This document shows positions 10,996 to 21,442 of a stretch of DNA of 64,000 nucleotides, in pieces. The translations under genes were made by a program, and so were the position numbers. The notes beneath the pieces were generated by a model, which saw nothing but the letters and a program-made list of their open reading frames with translations, ran no database searches and was not told where the DNA came from. Source of the DNA: Selaginella moellendorffii. Taxonomy: Eukaryota; Streptophyta; Lycopodiopsida; Selaginellales; Selaginellaceae. The DNA lies in the NCBI RefSeq assembly GCF_000143415.4, contig NW_003314326.1, positions 495,141 through 559,140 of the forward strand, in the 5' to 3' direction. Positions within the stretch are counted from its first letter, which is position 1. Every line of letters starts with the position of its first letter.

Positions 10996-11148
10996 TGTAG
11001 CACATATGATTATAAAATGAGATTTAGATATACTATCACCATAGATCTTTAAAACTTTGGGGGATAAATAGGGATAAAATAACTATTAAAAGCTTTTTCA
11101 TCAAGTAATTACACCTTTTCCAATTGGCTTAAGAGGGGGTGCACTACA
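10996..11148 (+). repeat. About 160-bp short repeat, copy 2
   Basis: It starts tgtagcacatatgatta and ends gtgcactaca. It has the same internal order as the other copies (gatgagattt, ggggataaa, gggataaaat, tcatcaag, aagagggg). It follows the direct repeat at 10585 without a gap. Confidence 0.65.
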
Positions 11149-11619
11149 CTCATATAGGGCCACAATGTTTCAAAATGTCGTCCAAAGCCTTGGATTGTGA
11201 AAAAGAAAAAAACAATCCTCTTGTATTATGGTGAGGAACTCGTAAAGCCAATAGGACTTAGTGATCGAGCCTTTAGGCCTTGACGTAGTGGTGGTATTAG
11301 TGAGCATTGTCATGGATAGAAAGGGACTTAATAGGGACCAAAAAAGGGATATTTGGAGTGGGGATAACTATAATTTTTAAGATGGGGAATGATTTTCTTT
11401 GAAGCCATTCCTATATTGAAGATTCCAACTTTCCAAGAAGCTTAAGGAAAAAAAAATATAATGACTATAATTTTTCTTAGTAGTTTATATACTAAGTTTT
11501 AGTTTTGAGAATGAAGTTTATTTTTTATTTTTTATTTATTACTAGTCATTCCAATACTCCAAATTCTTGAAATATTAGTCTTGAAAATGAGACTTCACAA
11601 TCATAGCTTATGAATAGAC

Positions 11620-12335
11620 AAACTTCTAGAATTTTAAACAACTCCCATAAACTCCCATAAGCTCCTAGTGGGGATTCACAAATAAACTCCTAGTAGGGAT
11701 TCACCACAAGAATATGCCTTGCTCTTCTTATATGGGAGGATTGTGAAATAGAATTTTTCATATGAATTAATATATAAATTACAAATACCATAGAAAGTTT
11801 TATAAAGTAGATTTATTAGTGCCTTTTGCCATATTGTTCATTTCTTCATTTTTGTTACTCTAAACTATTATTTTGGACATACTAAGAGCAATTTTATCAA
11901 TAGTGATAATGGTTATCACATTCCTGATAGGTAATAAAAACTAGGACCAAGGTTCTGAAACTATGATTTAGATACAAAATCAAAGTCACTTGGTTTGAAG
12001 TGAAGAAAGTCAGCAAACCAACATGCATGACTTTATGTCAAGGTCTTTTATAAAGTTAAGAATAAATAAAAGATACTATAGAATATTTTTCATTACTTTT
12101 GTATTCATATGTATGAACATATAGGGATGAATTCTTCTTGCCCTTCTCTTCTTACTCACTCATCAAAAAGATTGTCCTATATTAAAAACAAGCCAAAGTT
12201 GCCTCACCATCAAATGCTCTTGTTGAGCTCCACTTCCTCTCTCAATCAAGCATAGAAAGAAGCTTGAAGTGGTAATCATGCAATCTCAGCATCCCTAGTC
12301 CTACCCACAATACTAATTGATGTGTTGTGTGTGCT
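11620..12335 (+). repeat. AT-rich repeat R1
   Basis: The first part (11630-11855) is matched in the same orientation by 21235-21440. The second part (11866-12335) is matched in inverted orientation by 24240-24724, with very high similarity over about 470 bp (shared: ggttatcacattcc, ttggtttgaagtg, gttgcctcaccatcaaatgctctt). These flank the long LTR element region on both sides. No gene is seen. Confidence 0.65.
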
Positions 12336-12432
12336 ATACCAAGGTGTCAATAGCAAGTACTCTAGTATATTCATAATTATAGCTTATGAATAGAAGAACT
12401 TCTAGAATTTTAAATTATCATTTATACATACA

Positions 12433-12586
12433 TGTAATCATAGGATGAGATTTATATATACTATCACCATAGATTTTTAGAACTTTAGGGGATAAGTGGG
12501 GATAAAATAGCCATTAAAGGCTCTCTCATTTAGCAATTGCCCCTTTTCCAATTAGTTTAAGAGGAGAGAGATAGGGTGCATTATAT
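12433..12586 (+). repeat. About 160-bp short repeat, copy 3
   Basis: It starts tgtaatcataggatgag and ends gtgcattata, with the same internal order as the other copies. It lies just before the second copy of the direct repeat. Confidence 0.6.
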
Positions 12587-12597
12587 ATGGTATGTGG

Positions 12598-12911
12598 TAT
12601 TGATTAGTGGCTACTTAAAAATATAATATACCCTTGAGCAAAGTATATTCCTACCCCTAAATTTGAGATCATATATATTAGGCCACCATGCATATATCCT
12701 TTCTTTTGTGGAGCATTCATGGATGAAAGTATCCACCGTGTGAATATGGTATAGGTGGATGATTAGTTACCTTATATGGAATGGCTAATCTATATAATAG
12801 AAGGATTAGTAAATTTAGTGTGGAAATGAAGGTATTGGTTCCTCTTAGCTCAGTAGGGGTTATTAGTAAATAGTCAAAAAGGACGTTGATATCTTTAGAG
12901 AGGAAGGTGAG
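12598..12911 (+). repeat. Direct repeat, copy 2
   Basis: This is the second copy of the 10585-10995 repeat in the same orientation. It lacks the internal tandem duplication and is followed by a truncated 160-bp repeat (12912-13003). Confidence 0.65.
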
Positions 12912-13004
12912 TGTAACATATATGATCATAGGATGAGATTTAGATATACTTTCACCGTGGATCTTTAAAACTTTGGGGGATGAGTGAGGATAAAATAGCT
13001 ATTT

Positions 13005-13345
13005 CTAGAGTTGTTTCCTTGCCAGTGATCTAGACTGGAGTATACATCGATGAGGATGTCAATCTTCCCTAAGGAGGGGAGAGTGTTGCAAATATAACTT
13101 TGGGTTAACTACCTTTTTATAATAGTCTATTTAAACCTTACTGATAGGTTTGGTTTTTTTGCTCATGAGGGTTGGGGCCTCTAGCTTTTCTCTCTATATC
13201 CTTGCAAACAATGTTTCATTGGATTAACATAAGACCATGATATGTGAATAACTCCAGTGAAAATCTTTGACAAGGATAATCAACTATCCTAGATGATAGT
13301 CAATCATCGTTAATGATTGCTAGATGCAAAAGCCTACTTGAAAAC
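13005..13345. repeat. Shuffled fragments of the LARD interior
   Basis: Three pieces of the long element's interior are present here out of order. 13010-13098 matches 19665-19745 (interior end with polypurine tract). 13112-13205 matches 19375-19473. 13265-13330 is the inverse of 18420-18482. This shows older insertion and rearrangement of the same family next to the young copy. Confidence 0.65.
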
Positions 13346-13598
13346 TTTAAATTATGCCTCCTCTTTGTCATTTTCTTAGAACTATAAGAAATATTAATCA
13401 TTTTGATAAGAATTTCAATAAAGGGCTTTTGTAAACTCATGAGTTTGGACTTCCCAAAAGGTCACCCAACCCAGTACTATTCAAACCCAAGGACACTTAA
13501 CTCCAAATATCCTAAAACTCTTAACCAATTGGAAAAAAAAGGTGCACTCTTATTTATAGGCCCTTTCGCTCTATATTTGAACCTCTATGGATCGTCTC

Positions 13599-14742
13599 TG
13601 TCGCGCATGTGACTTCGGGTATCGAAAGTTACCTGTCGACCAGTCCTTACGGACACTCTTACCTTACTGCCACGATGGCAGGAGGTCGGTATTACTGGAC
13701 CCATTATCAGTTTCCCACTTGAGCTAGTTGAGAAACTGGTCAATGACCATGAACTTAGATTGGATAAACATAAGGTAGGAACCCTATGTGTTTCTTGCTG
13801 AGCATACTCGGCCTGGTTTGAGAAACTTGAGTCATTGGCTTGCACTTGCTAGTATCAAGAACCCCCGCGATATTGAGATTGGTCCCTCAATATTGCTAGA
13901 TGATAGCTTACCGTGTTTGCCAAACACCCTCGCTATCATGCCCTTTGTGTTGGTCTCGTTTCGGTCCCAAATGCTATTTATGGAAAGCGTCCAGATTTGC
14001 TCATTTGGCATATCTACGGAATGTAGAGATCGTCCTGAACACAATGGTGTTCGTCCCATGTCCAAATTCGCAATCTAGGGACATTCCATATTTAGTAAGT
14101 TTCGAGCTTGTCCTAGAGACTAACTCCTGATACTAAGGGAGGCTTGGGGTGAAAGCCCAAAGCGTGTGTTCCTCAAGGGGGGGGGGGCTGTGGGGGGTTC
14201 CAAATGTATAGTAGGGATAGTGGGTAGGTCGGGCATGGCCGACCAACCTGAGGCATAGTCTAGCTCCCGCTTGCGTGCCTGTCCTTGTTCTGCGTCCGGC
14301 TTGGGTCTAAGCCCAAGTTCCATTCCATGCTAGTTGGTGGAGTACCCATATCCTCACGTTAGGCCACCGGTATGCTGAAATAGCGCCAGACTCCGTTTGG
14401 TTTTGTTTTGCGTGCTGGTCCTGGCATTGGGATGCTGGTTACTCTAGGACTGTTCCAAGTCGCTCCGGGCTCCTGTCCCTTCGCTCCTTGGGCTTCATGC
14501 TCGGGAGTTGCTCCGTGGTTCGGTTCTGTCACTCCTCGGCTCCATACTTGGGAGTTTGGCACCGTTCCTTCGTTCAGTGGCCCAAGGCCCTGAACCTCGG
14601 GTCCTGTGGACACGTGGCATGGACACGTGGCATGTGACACGTGGCATCTGTCACGTGGCACAAAGAGGGTTAGGTTCCGCTTCGTGGTGTTATCCTATGG
14701 TAAATCACCATAGGATAAAGGGTCAAAACCACGTGCGCTACA
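13599..14742 (+). repeat. 5' LTR of the LARD-like element
   Basis: It starts tgtcgcgcatgtgac and ends cacgtgcgctaca. It contains a run of 11 G (about 14177-14187) and four CACGTG G-boxes at 14611, 14624, 14638 and 14652, spaced 13-14 bp. Open frames inside (up to 100 codons, both strands) occur identically in both LTRs but carry no known motif. Confidence 0.92.
14611..14657. promoter_or_regulatory. Array of four G-boxes in the 5' LTR
   Basis: Four perfect palindromic CACGTG hexamers, each followed by GC, lie at 14611, 14624, 14638 and 14652. The same array is at 20756-20802 in the 3' LTR. In plants CACGTG is bound by bZIP and bHLH factors in light, ABA and stress responses. A role in the LTR promoter is inference. 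Confidence 0.55.
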
Positions 14743-14744
14743 TT

Positions 14745-14756
14745 TGGTATCAGAGG
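14745..14756 (+). other. Primer binding site (tRNA-iMet type)
   Basis: tggtatcagagg begins two bases after the LTR end. Eleven of twelve bases fit the usual plant initiator-Met primer binding site. Confidence 0.88.
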
Positions 14757-17700
14757 ATACGTCTCAGCGAGTACTATTCAATGAGATTGGGCAACTAGTC
14801 TCGTTGCATACGCAGAGATGAAAACGATGATCCGAGTGGGTACACGTTTGGGTGCAAAGACTTCGCGTTCGTTCCTTGGGTATGGATTCGGTTACCTTGT
14901 TGTACCATATTTTGTGAGCTTGAGCTTGGGCTCATAAGAGGGAATAAGTTGTTCCAATTTGCACGAGTTTGCGCTTGGGCTCGTGAGTGAGGCACATTAG
15001 CAACTCAAGGTTACACTTTGAGTTGGCAGGATTAATGTTAGCCTATCGGTCGTTCCATGGGTTGTTCCAATGGTTCCGTGAGTTGTTCCATGTACCATGG
15101 GTGAAAGCAAACTTTCCCTGAGTTTGCTATGAGTGGCAAACAGGCTGGTCCGTAGCTGTTTAGCACAGCACTAGTGGATCCTTCCTAGGCATGATTACAA
15201 GTGGATCAAACAAGACTGTAGTGATTAGTCTATTGATTCAGGTAATCATTGCCATGCTCTCTCATAAACTTTTCTTGGATTGGACTGAAGGCAGTGCGAA
15301 AGCAAGCTTGAGGTTTGGTCAAAGATGAGAACGAAAAGAGAGTCGTCGGGGACGAAGGATCAAATACGTAAATCATTTTCTCTTCTTAGAAAAATGATTT
15401 GCAACGAGGTGTTGACTCATTGCTCGTGTTCATATTATGCAATCAAGATTCCCTACCTTGATGCATCTTGGAGATGATGGTCTTACAAATGGTGAGTTAT
15501 GGGATGGATAGTGGTGAAACACTATACCATTTTGTCTAGACTCGCTATTGGAAGACTTGGGTTGCAATGCTCAATTCTTTTCCGGGGAACCTTGCTATTG
15601 CTCCTTGAGTAGTTTGGTGTTGGATTAAGTTTTGAGTTTGGTCGAAAAGAGAGTGGCATGAGCTTGTCCGTGTTGTGAACAAAAGTTAGTGATTTTGAGT
15701 GTTATAAATCCTTATCGATGGAGTGTGGCATTTATGTTGCATTTTGTCGAATTGAGTTGACACTTGATACTCACATAAACCTTTGAAGTAATGACATTGG
15801 CATTGCTCGTGGTGTTGCTCAATTGATGATCAAGTCATTGTGATTTCTATATCATATCCATGTGATAATGAACAATGTGTTTACGAAGTTGCCTGGTTAA
15901 ATGATGATCAACCCCAAAGTGGTTGATGGTGAAGCTAGTCTACTTACACGAAGTAGCATTGTAGTAGCTTTGACTGGATTCTCAATGGTGGTCCATTATG
16001 TTAAGCTTAAGTTGGTTCCTTAGTTCCTTGAGTTTGCCCATTGGGTGTTGGAAAAAGGTTGTAGCATTCATTTGCTATAGCTCATTGGTTGATCCGTTAA
16101 CACTTGGAGTAGATTGTTGGATGGAGACAATGTGTAGTTGATGCATTGACATCGCTAGCATTTGTGTTAGTGCAAGTGGCATTGTTATTTCAAGTGATAA
16201 GGATTTTCCTTAGAGCTTGATTTTCTATGTCATTTTTCTTGTTAGTGTTTGGGCTTCACATTGGATCTTGAAGGTGGTTGAAGAAGAGTGTTAGTGCAAT
16301 GTGGATATCCGAAGATGTGGTCTTCATGATCGAGCCTTGGATGTTCCATTTGCATTTTTACGGATGTCGGTGTTGGATGTCGAAAGAATGGGCAAAAAGA
16401 TGTTCGAGGCTTAAGCATACTATGGGTCATGAGAATTTGTGTTGAGGTGAACATATGTGAAGTTGTTAGTAGGAGGAAGTTGGTTGAGTCTTGAAAGTTT
16501 GTATTCCTAGATTGAAAGTCATTCTTTCTCTAGAATGGAAAAATTTTTCCACAAATTTTCTTAGACTTTTCCAATGGCTGATCTGTTATCACTTTGCTCG
16601 AAAACCATTCCGTTTTCGAAAGCCAATACAAACTAAGTGAAGGGGTTGGAGTTGACTTCGGTTAGCTTAAACCTTAGTATGTAGTTTGTATGATGCGGCC
16701 CGAAAGGGATGCCGACTTTTGGGGCTAAAGCAATTGAGTTGGATAGAGTCTGGAGTTAGTGTAGAAAAGTGGCTGTTGCACTTTTCTAGAAAGGTGACTT
16801 TTGTGTCTTTCTTTTGTAGCGTTATGCTTGGTGGTAGGTTGCACCTTGCATTTCGTTAGACTCTATGAGAGTAGTGAGCTCTCACTCATCTTAACTTAGT
16901 CTTGGTGTCCCTGCGCCTTGGCTGAGGATGGTGATGTTCAACTTAGTTGTTTGAGTTTGAGATGTTGGTACCCATACTGTAGCTTTGTCTATGAGGAGGT
17001 TGTGTACCAATATGAGTCCATCTCATGGTCTTCGCTTTAGTTTCGGCTAAGTGTTGGTCATGCATAGCTAGCCTCTTCAAGGCATACTCAGAGCTATTGC
17101 CTAAATGCATTAGTGAGCTTATTGTGGTTGAGTTGGATTCGAGTGGTCATTTAGTTTGTGCTTGTTTATGAACCTTTATCTCGTCCATGAGGTATTACGT
17201 TCATGTTGGACAAGTATATAACTCGATGGCAAGAGTTTAGTGTTTGGGTTTTGTGAAAGGCAAGACAAGTGATTGTTGGTTGCTTTGCAACTAGTGATTG
17301 CTTGTAGACTTTGTCAAGGGCTTTGGACACTTGCTTCGCTTGATGAAGATTTAGCAGTGATGGGTTTACTTTACCGGATGGTATTGCGGAGGATCGTGTC
17401 ATTTGACTTACATGGGTTTTCCATGTTGGCATGTCGACTCTACCTCTATTGGTATCATTTGGTTGCGTTTAGTTCATAGTGTTGGATTTCATTGAGTCTT
17501 GGATGTGGTGATGCACTCCTTGAGGAAGTGTTATCTATACCTGAGTAATGTTGAAGAACTAGTCTCGGATACTGACTAAAGTATCTTCGACTTTGGTTAG
17601 CTTGGTTGCAAGAGAGTTTTGAGTGGTGATTCACTCTTGCTTTCTTTTAGCTTTGTTCTGATGTTGATGGCATTGAGGTGATGCCTTGTCATTGATATTA

Positions 17701-19731
17701 TTGACGTTGAGATTCAAGTGAGATGAGATGTCTATCCTTAGGATTGATATTGCGTTTCATTAGTCTCGATGAAAATAGTGTTGATGATTTGGCTATGGCT
17801 TTGTGTTATTGGCATTCGTGCATTTGCTAGTTAGCAACTGTGTTGACGTTCAAACAAGCGGAATGGCAAGTTTGAATTAGTTGTGTTCTAGACGAGGTTA
17901 TTTAGTAGGGGTTGAGCTTTGGCTTTTCCTTGAAAAGTGATTTAGTCATAGACTATGCTAACTCTACAAATGGGAGAGTTAGTGATCAATATTGGAATAT
18001 TTGAATCCTTATGGGATTTTAGTTGAAATATATTGATCATTGATGATTCTTTTTGTGCTTGTTATGAAGTGAGTTACGTCTTGCTATGGATGGATTCATG
18101 GAGGATCGTTTAGTGATCACTTGTCCAGCATAGCTTCGTTATGCTTAGCTTTTGGATTGATGCAGACATGCTCTTCATTAGCTTGGCATTATGAAGTTTA
18201 GCTTATGGATGTGTTGAGGAGGATATTGTGGGTTGAACTATAATTTCTTCTTTAGCATTGAAGTTAGTTCATGCGAAACTTGTGATCATTGTTAGGAAAG
18301 ACTTATCTATAGACTTCTTCGAGCTTTTGGTTCTTTGAGCTTTATGCTCATTGTTCCATTTGTTAGAAGTTGTTGGGGAGGGCATTTTGGCTTGTTAGCT
18401 TCGATGAAGTTAGTATTTGCATCTGGCAATCATTGGTGATGATTAATTATCATCTAAGATAGTTGATTATCCTTGTCAAGGGTTTTGCTTGGTTGTTGTT
18501 GATATAGAATGATTCGCTGCTCTTTGAGATAGTGGATTCTTTCTTAGACAATGATTATGCATCTCTTTATTGATGGGATGATTGATGATCTTTCGTGATA
18601 GTTAGTTGTTCTCTTTGATGGCTTGTGGCTTTTTGCAATATCACATGTTCTTTGTGATTTGCTCTGGATTGGTCTCTTGGGTTTGAGACATCAAAAGGAT
18701 GTTGCTAACACTTGCTTAGGCAACTTGAGTTCCTTGGTGTTGTTGGCTAGGATCTATTTGGATTGGCTAGTGTGATAGTTGGCATGAATGGGTGTTTGTT
18801 GGTCTTACCGCATTCATTCTGTTCTGTTGATTATTGCTCGAGTTAGTTCTGATAGGTTGGGATGTTATTTCCTTCGGGTGATACATTCGCGAGCATTGTG
18901 CCTGTCAGTCAATGATACTTTGTGTTCTTTGAGTTATCTCTAGTAAGTTGTTAGCTTACTGTCTGCTATCTTTGATAGTTATGTTTTATCATTAAGTGTT
19001 CTTGATGATACACTAGCTATTGAATTTTGTTGGATAGTGAATCCTATGTTTTCCAATTATGATGATCTTGGTGGTTCCTGCACTATACTACTAGTTTATC
19101 AGATGATAACTTACTTGGAATACTTTTGTGTTCTAATCTAAGATATAATCACTGATAATTCAGCTTCTAAGATATCATTGTCTCTGACTTTGATATTGTC
19201 CATCTATTGATCTTTGAGTTTGGGCCAGTAAAGGCAGACTGGCTTCGGCACTTCGTGTGCATGTTGAAATCTCTAGTCATGGGGTAGCTACTGTCAACTG
19301 GTCACATAACCCGCTTCTCTGTCGATGTTCCTTATTCCGTTAAAAGGGCGTGACCGTGTAAACAACTCTACCTGCCTGTTTACAGTAGTCTATCTAAACC
19401 ATACCGACGGGTTTGGTTTCTTTGCTCAGGAGGGTTGGGGCCTCTGGCTTCTCTCTCTATGTCTCTGCGGGCAGGGCATATCACACTTTTGTAAGCTGGG
19501 TGACTCCCAGAGCAGCAAGGGTGGCTGACTCCGTTGGTCATTTCCTTGTCGGCGACGGCCGGAAGGTGTCTGAGCTGGTAGCGCATCCGCGTTAGACAAA
19601 GAGGTTACCCCTAACTCATTTAAGTTGGTGCATTTCTCACATAGTGTGAGTACCGTGAACTTTTTCTGGAGTTGTTTCCTTGGCGGTATTCTAGACTCGA
19701 GTATGCATCGACGAGGACGTCGATCTTCCCT
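14757..19731 (+). other. Non-coding interior of the LARD-like element
   Basis: About 5 kb of T/G-rich sequence on the plus strand with stops in all frames. It is not the remnant of gag-pol: I found no RT (YxDD), integrase or zinc-knuckle motifs. A decayed inverted relative at 21640-23830 keeps the same order of phrases over about 15500-17720. That supports descent of this interior as a unit. Confidence 0.75.
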
Positions 19732-19743
19732 AGGGGGGGAGAG
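19732..19743 (+). other. Polypurine tract of the LARD-like element
   Basis: aggggggggagag-type purine run directly before the tg of the 3' LTR, the normal plus-strand priming site. Confidence 0.85.
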
Positions 19744-20887
19744 TGTCGCGCATGTGACTTCGGGTATCGAAAGTTACCTGTCGACCAGTCCTTACGGACA
19801 CTCTTACCTTACTGCCACGATGGCAGGAGGTCGGTATTACTGGACCCGTTATCAGTTTCCCACTTGAGCTAGTTGAGAAACTGGTCAATGACCATGAACT
19901 TAGATTGGATAAACATAAGGTAGGAACCCTATGTGTTTCTTGCTGAGCATACTCGGCCTGGTTTGAGAAACTTGAGTCATTGGCTTGCACTTGCTAGTAT
20001 CAAGAACCCCCGCGATATTGAGATTGGTCCCTCAATATTGCTAGATGATAGCTTACCGTGTTTGCCAAACACCCTCGCTATCATGCCCTTTGTGTTGGTC
20101 TCGTTTCGGTCCCAAATGCTATTTATGGAAAGCGTCCAGATTTGCTCATTTGGCATATCTACGGAATGTAGAGATCGTCCTGAACACAATGGTGTTCGTC
20201 CCATGTCCAAATTCGCAATCTAGGGACATTCCATATTTAGTAAGTTTCGAGCTTGTCCTAGAGACTAACTCCTGATACTAAGGGAGGCTTGGGGTGAAAG
20301 CCCAAAGCGTGTGTTCCTCAAGGGGGGGGGGGCTGTGGGGGGTTCCAAATGTATAGTAGGGATAGTGGGTAGGTCGGGCATGGCCGACCAACCTGAGGCA
20401 TAGTCTAGCTCCCGCTTGCGTGCCTGTCCTTGTTCTGCGTCCGGCTTGGGTCTAAGCCCAAGTTCCATTCCATGCTAGTTGGTGGAGTACCCATATCCTC
20501 ACGTTAGGCCACCGGTATGCTGAAATAGCGCCAGACTCCGTTTGGTTTTGTTTTGCGTGCTGGTCCTGGCATTGGGATGCTGGTTACTCTAGGACTGTTC
20601 CAAGTCGCTCCGGGCTCCTGTCCCTTCGCTCCTTGGGCTTCATGCTCGGGAGTTGCTCCGTGGTTCGGTTCTGTCACTCCTCGGCTCCATACTTGGGAGT
20701 TTGGCACCGTTCCTTCGTTCAGTGGCCCAAGGCCCTGAACCTCGGGTCCTGTGGACACGTGGCATGGACACGTGGCATGTGACACGTGGCATCTGTCACG
20801 TGGCACAAAGAGGGTTAGGTTCCGCTTCGTGGTGTTATCCTATGGTAAATCACCATAGGATAAAGGGTCAAAACCACGTGCGCTACA
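19744..20887 (+). repeat. 3' LTR of the LARD-like element
   Basis: Same length as the 5' LTR and aligned to it without gaps. The one difference noticed is at 19847. It is followed by the target duplication gtctc. Confidence 0.92.
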
Positions 20888-21234
20888 GTCTCTCAAGTCG
20901 TTCCTTTTGGTTGCTTACAACTTTCTCATCAAGAAATTGCCCCTTTTTAGTTGGTTTAAGGGGAGAGAAATAAGATGCACTACAATATGCTAAATTATTT
21001 ATCATTTTGATAAAAACCTACTTGACTATATATATATTCTTTTTACACTTGTGCCAACTTTTTAGTGAAATAGAATGTAGGGAAATATAGACCCCATTAT
21101 AGTGGTAGAGCATATCATAAATATATAGGCATTCTCTTGTCAAAATTATCTTTTAGTTTTGGATATATACATAGACTTGATTTTTTATATGATATTACTT
21201 TTGAGTCTTTTGAAAGATTTTGATTTCTATTATT

Positions 21235-21440
21235 ATTCACGAACAACTTCCATAAATTCCTAGTGGGGATTCACCACAAAAACATACTTTACTCTTCTTA
21301 TATGGGAGGATTGCAAGATATATAAGCAAGTAGAGTTTTTTATATGAATTAATATATAAATTATAAATATCATAGAAATTTTTATCAAGTAAAGTTGTTA
21401 GTGTTTTTTGGCATATTATTCATTTCTTCGTTTCTGTTAT
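21235..21440 (+). repeat. Partial copy of AT-rich repeat R1
   Basis: It matches 11630-11855 in the same orientation (cctagtggggattcacca, cttcttatatgggaggattg, atgaattaatatataaatta). It stops where the inverted LARD copy begins. Confidence 0.6.
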
Positions 21441-21442
21441 AT

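Larger units (their letters stand above)
13599..20887 (+). mobile_element. Complete non-autonomous LTR retrotransposon (LARD-like)
   Basis: The element is 7289 bp. It has 1144-bp terminal direct repeats with TG..CA ends, flanked by the 5-bp target duplication gtctc (13594-13598 and 20888-20892). A primer binding site follows the left LTR and a polypurine tract precedes the right one. The 5001-bp interior (14743-19743) contains no frame longer than 88 codons on either strand and no trace of gag, protease, RT, RNase H or integrase motifs. It must depend on enzymes of another element. The two LTRs align without indels at a constant offset of 6145, and I could see only one substitution (13702 a, 19847 g), so the insertion is recent. 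Decayed copies of LTR and interior nearby show that the non-coding interior is a family trait, not a one-off deletion. Confidence 0.92.

Noticed and set aside
13788-14661. Several 60-100 codon frames found identically at 13.6-14.7 kb and 19.7-20.9 kb
   Set aside because: They are identical because they lie in the two LTRs. None has a motif and they overlap each other on both strands.
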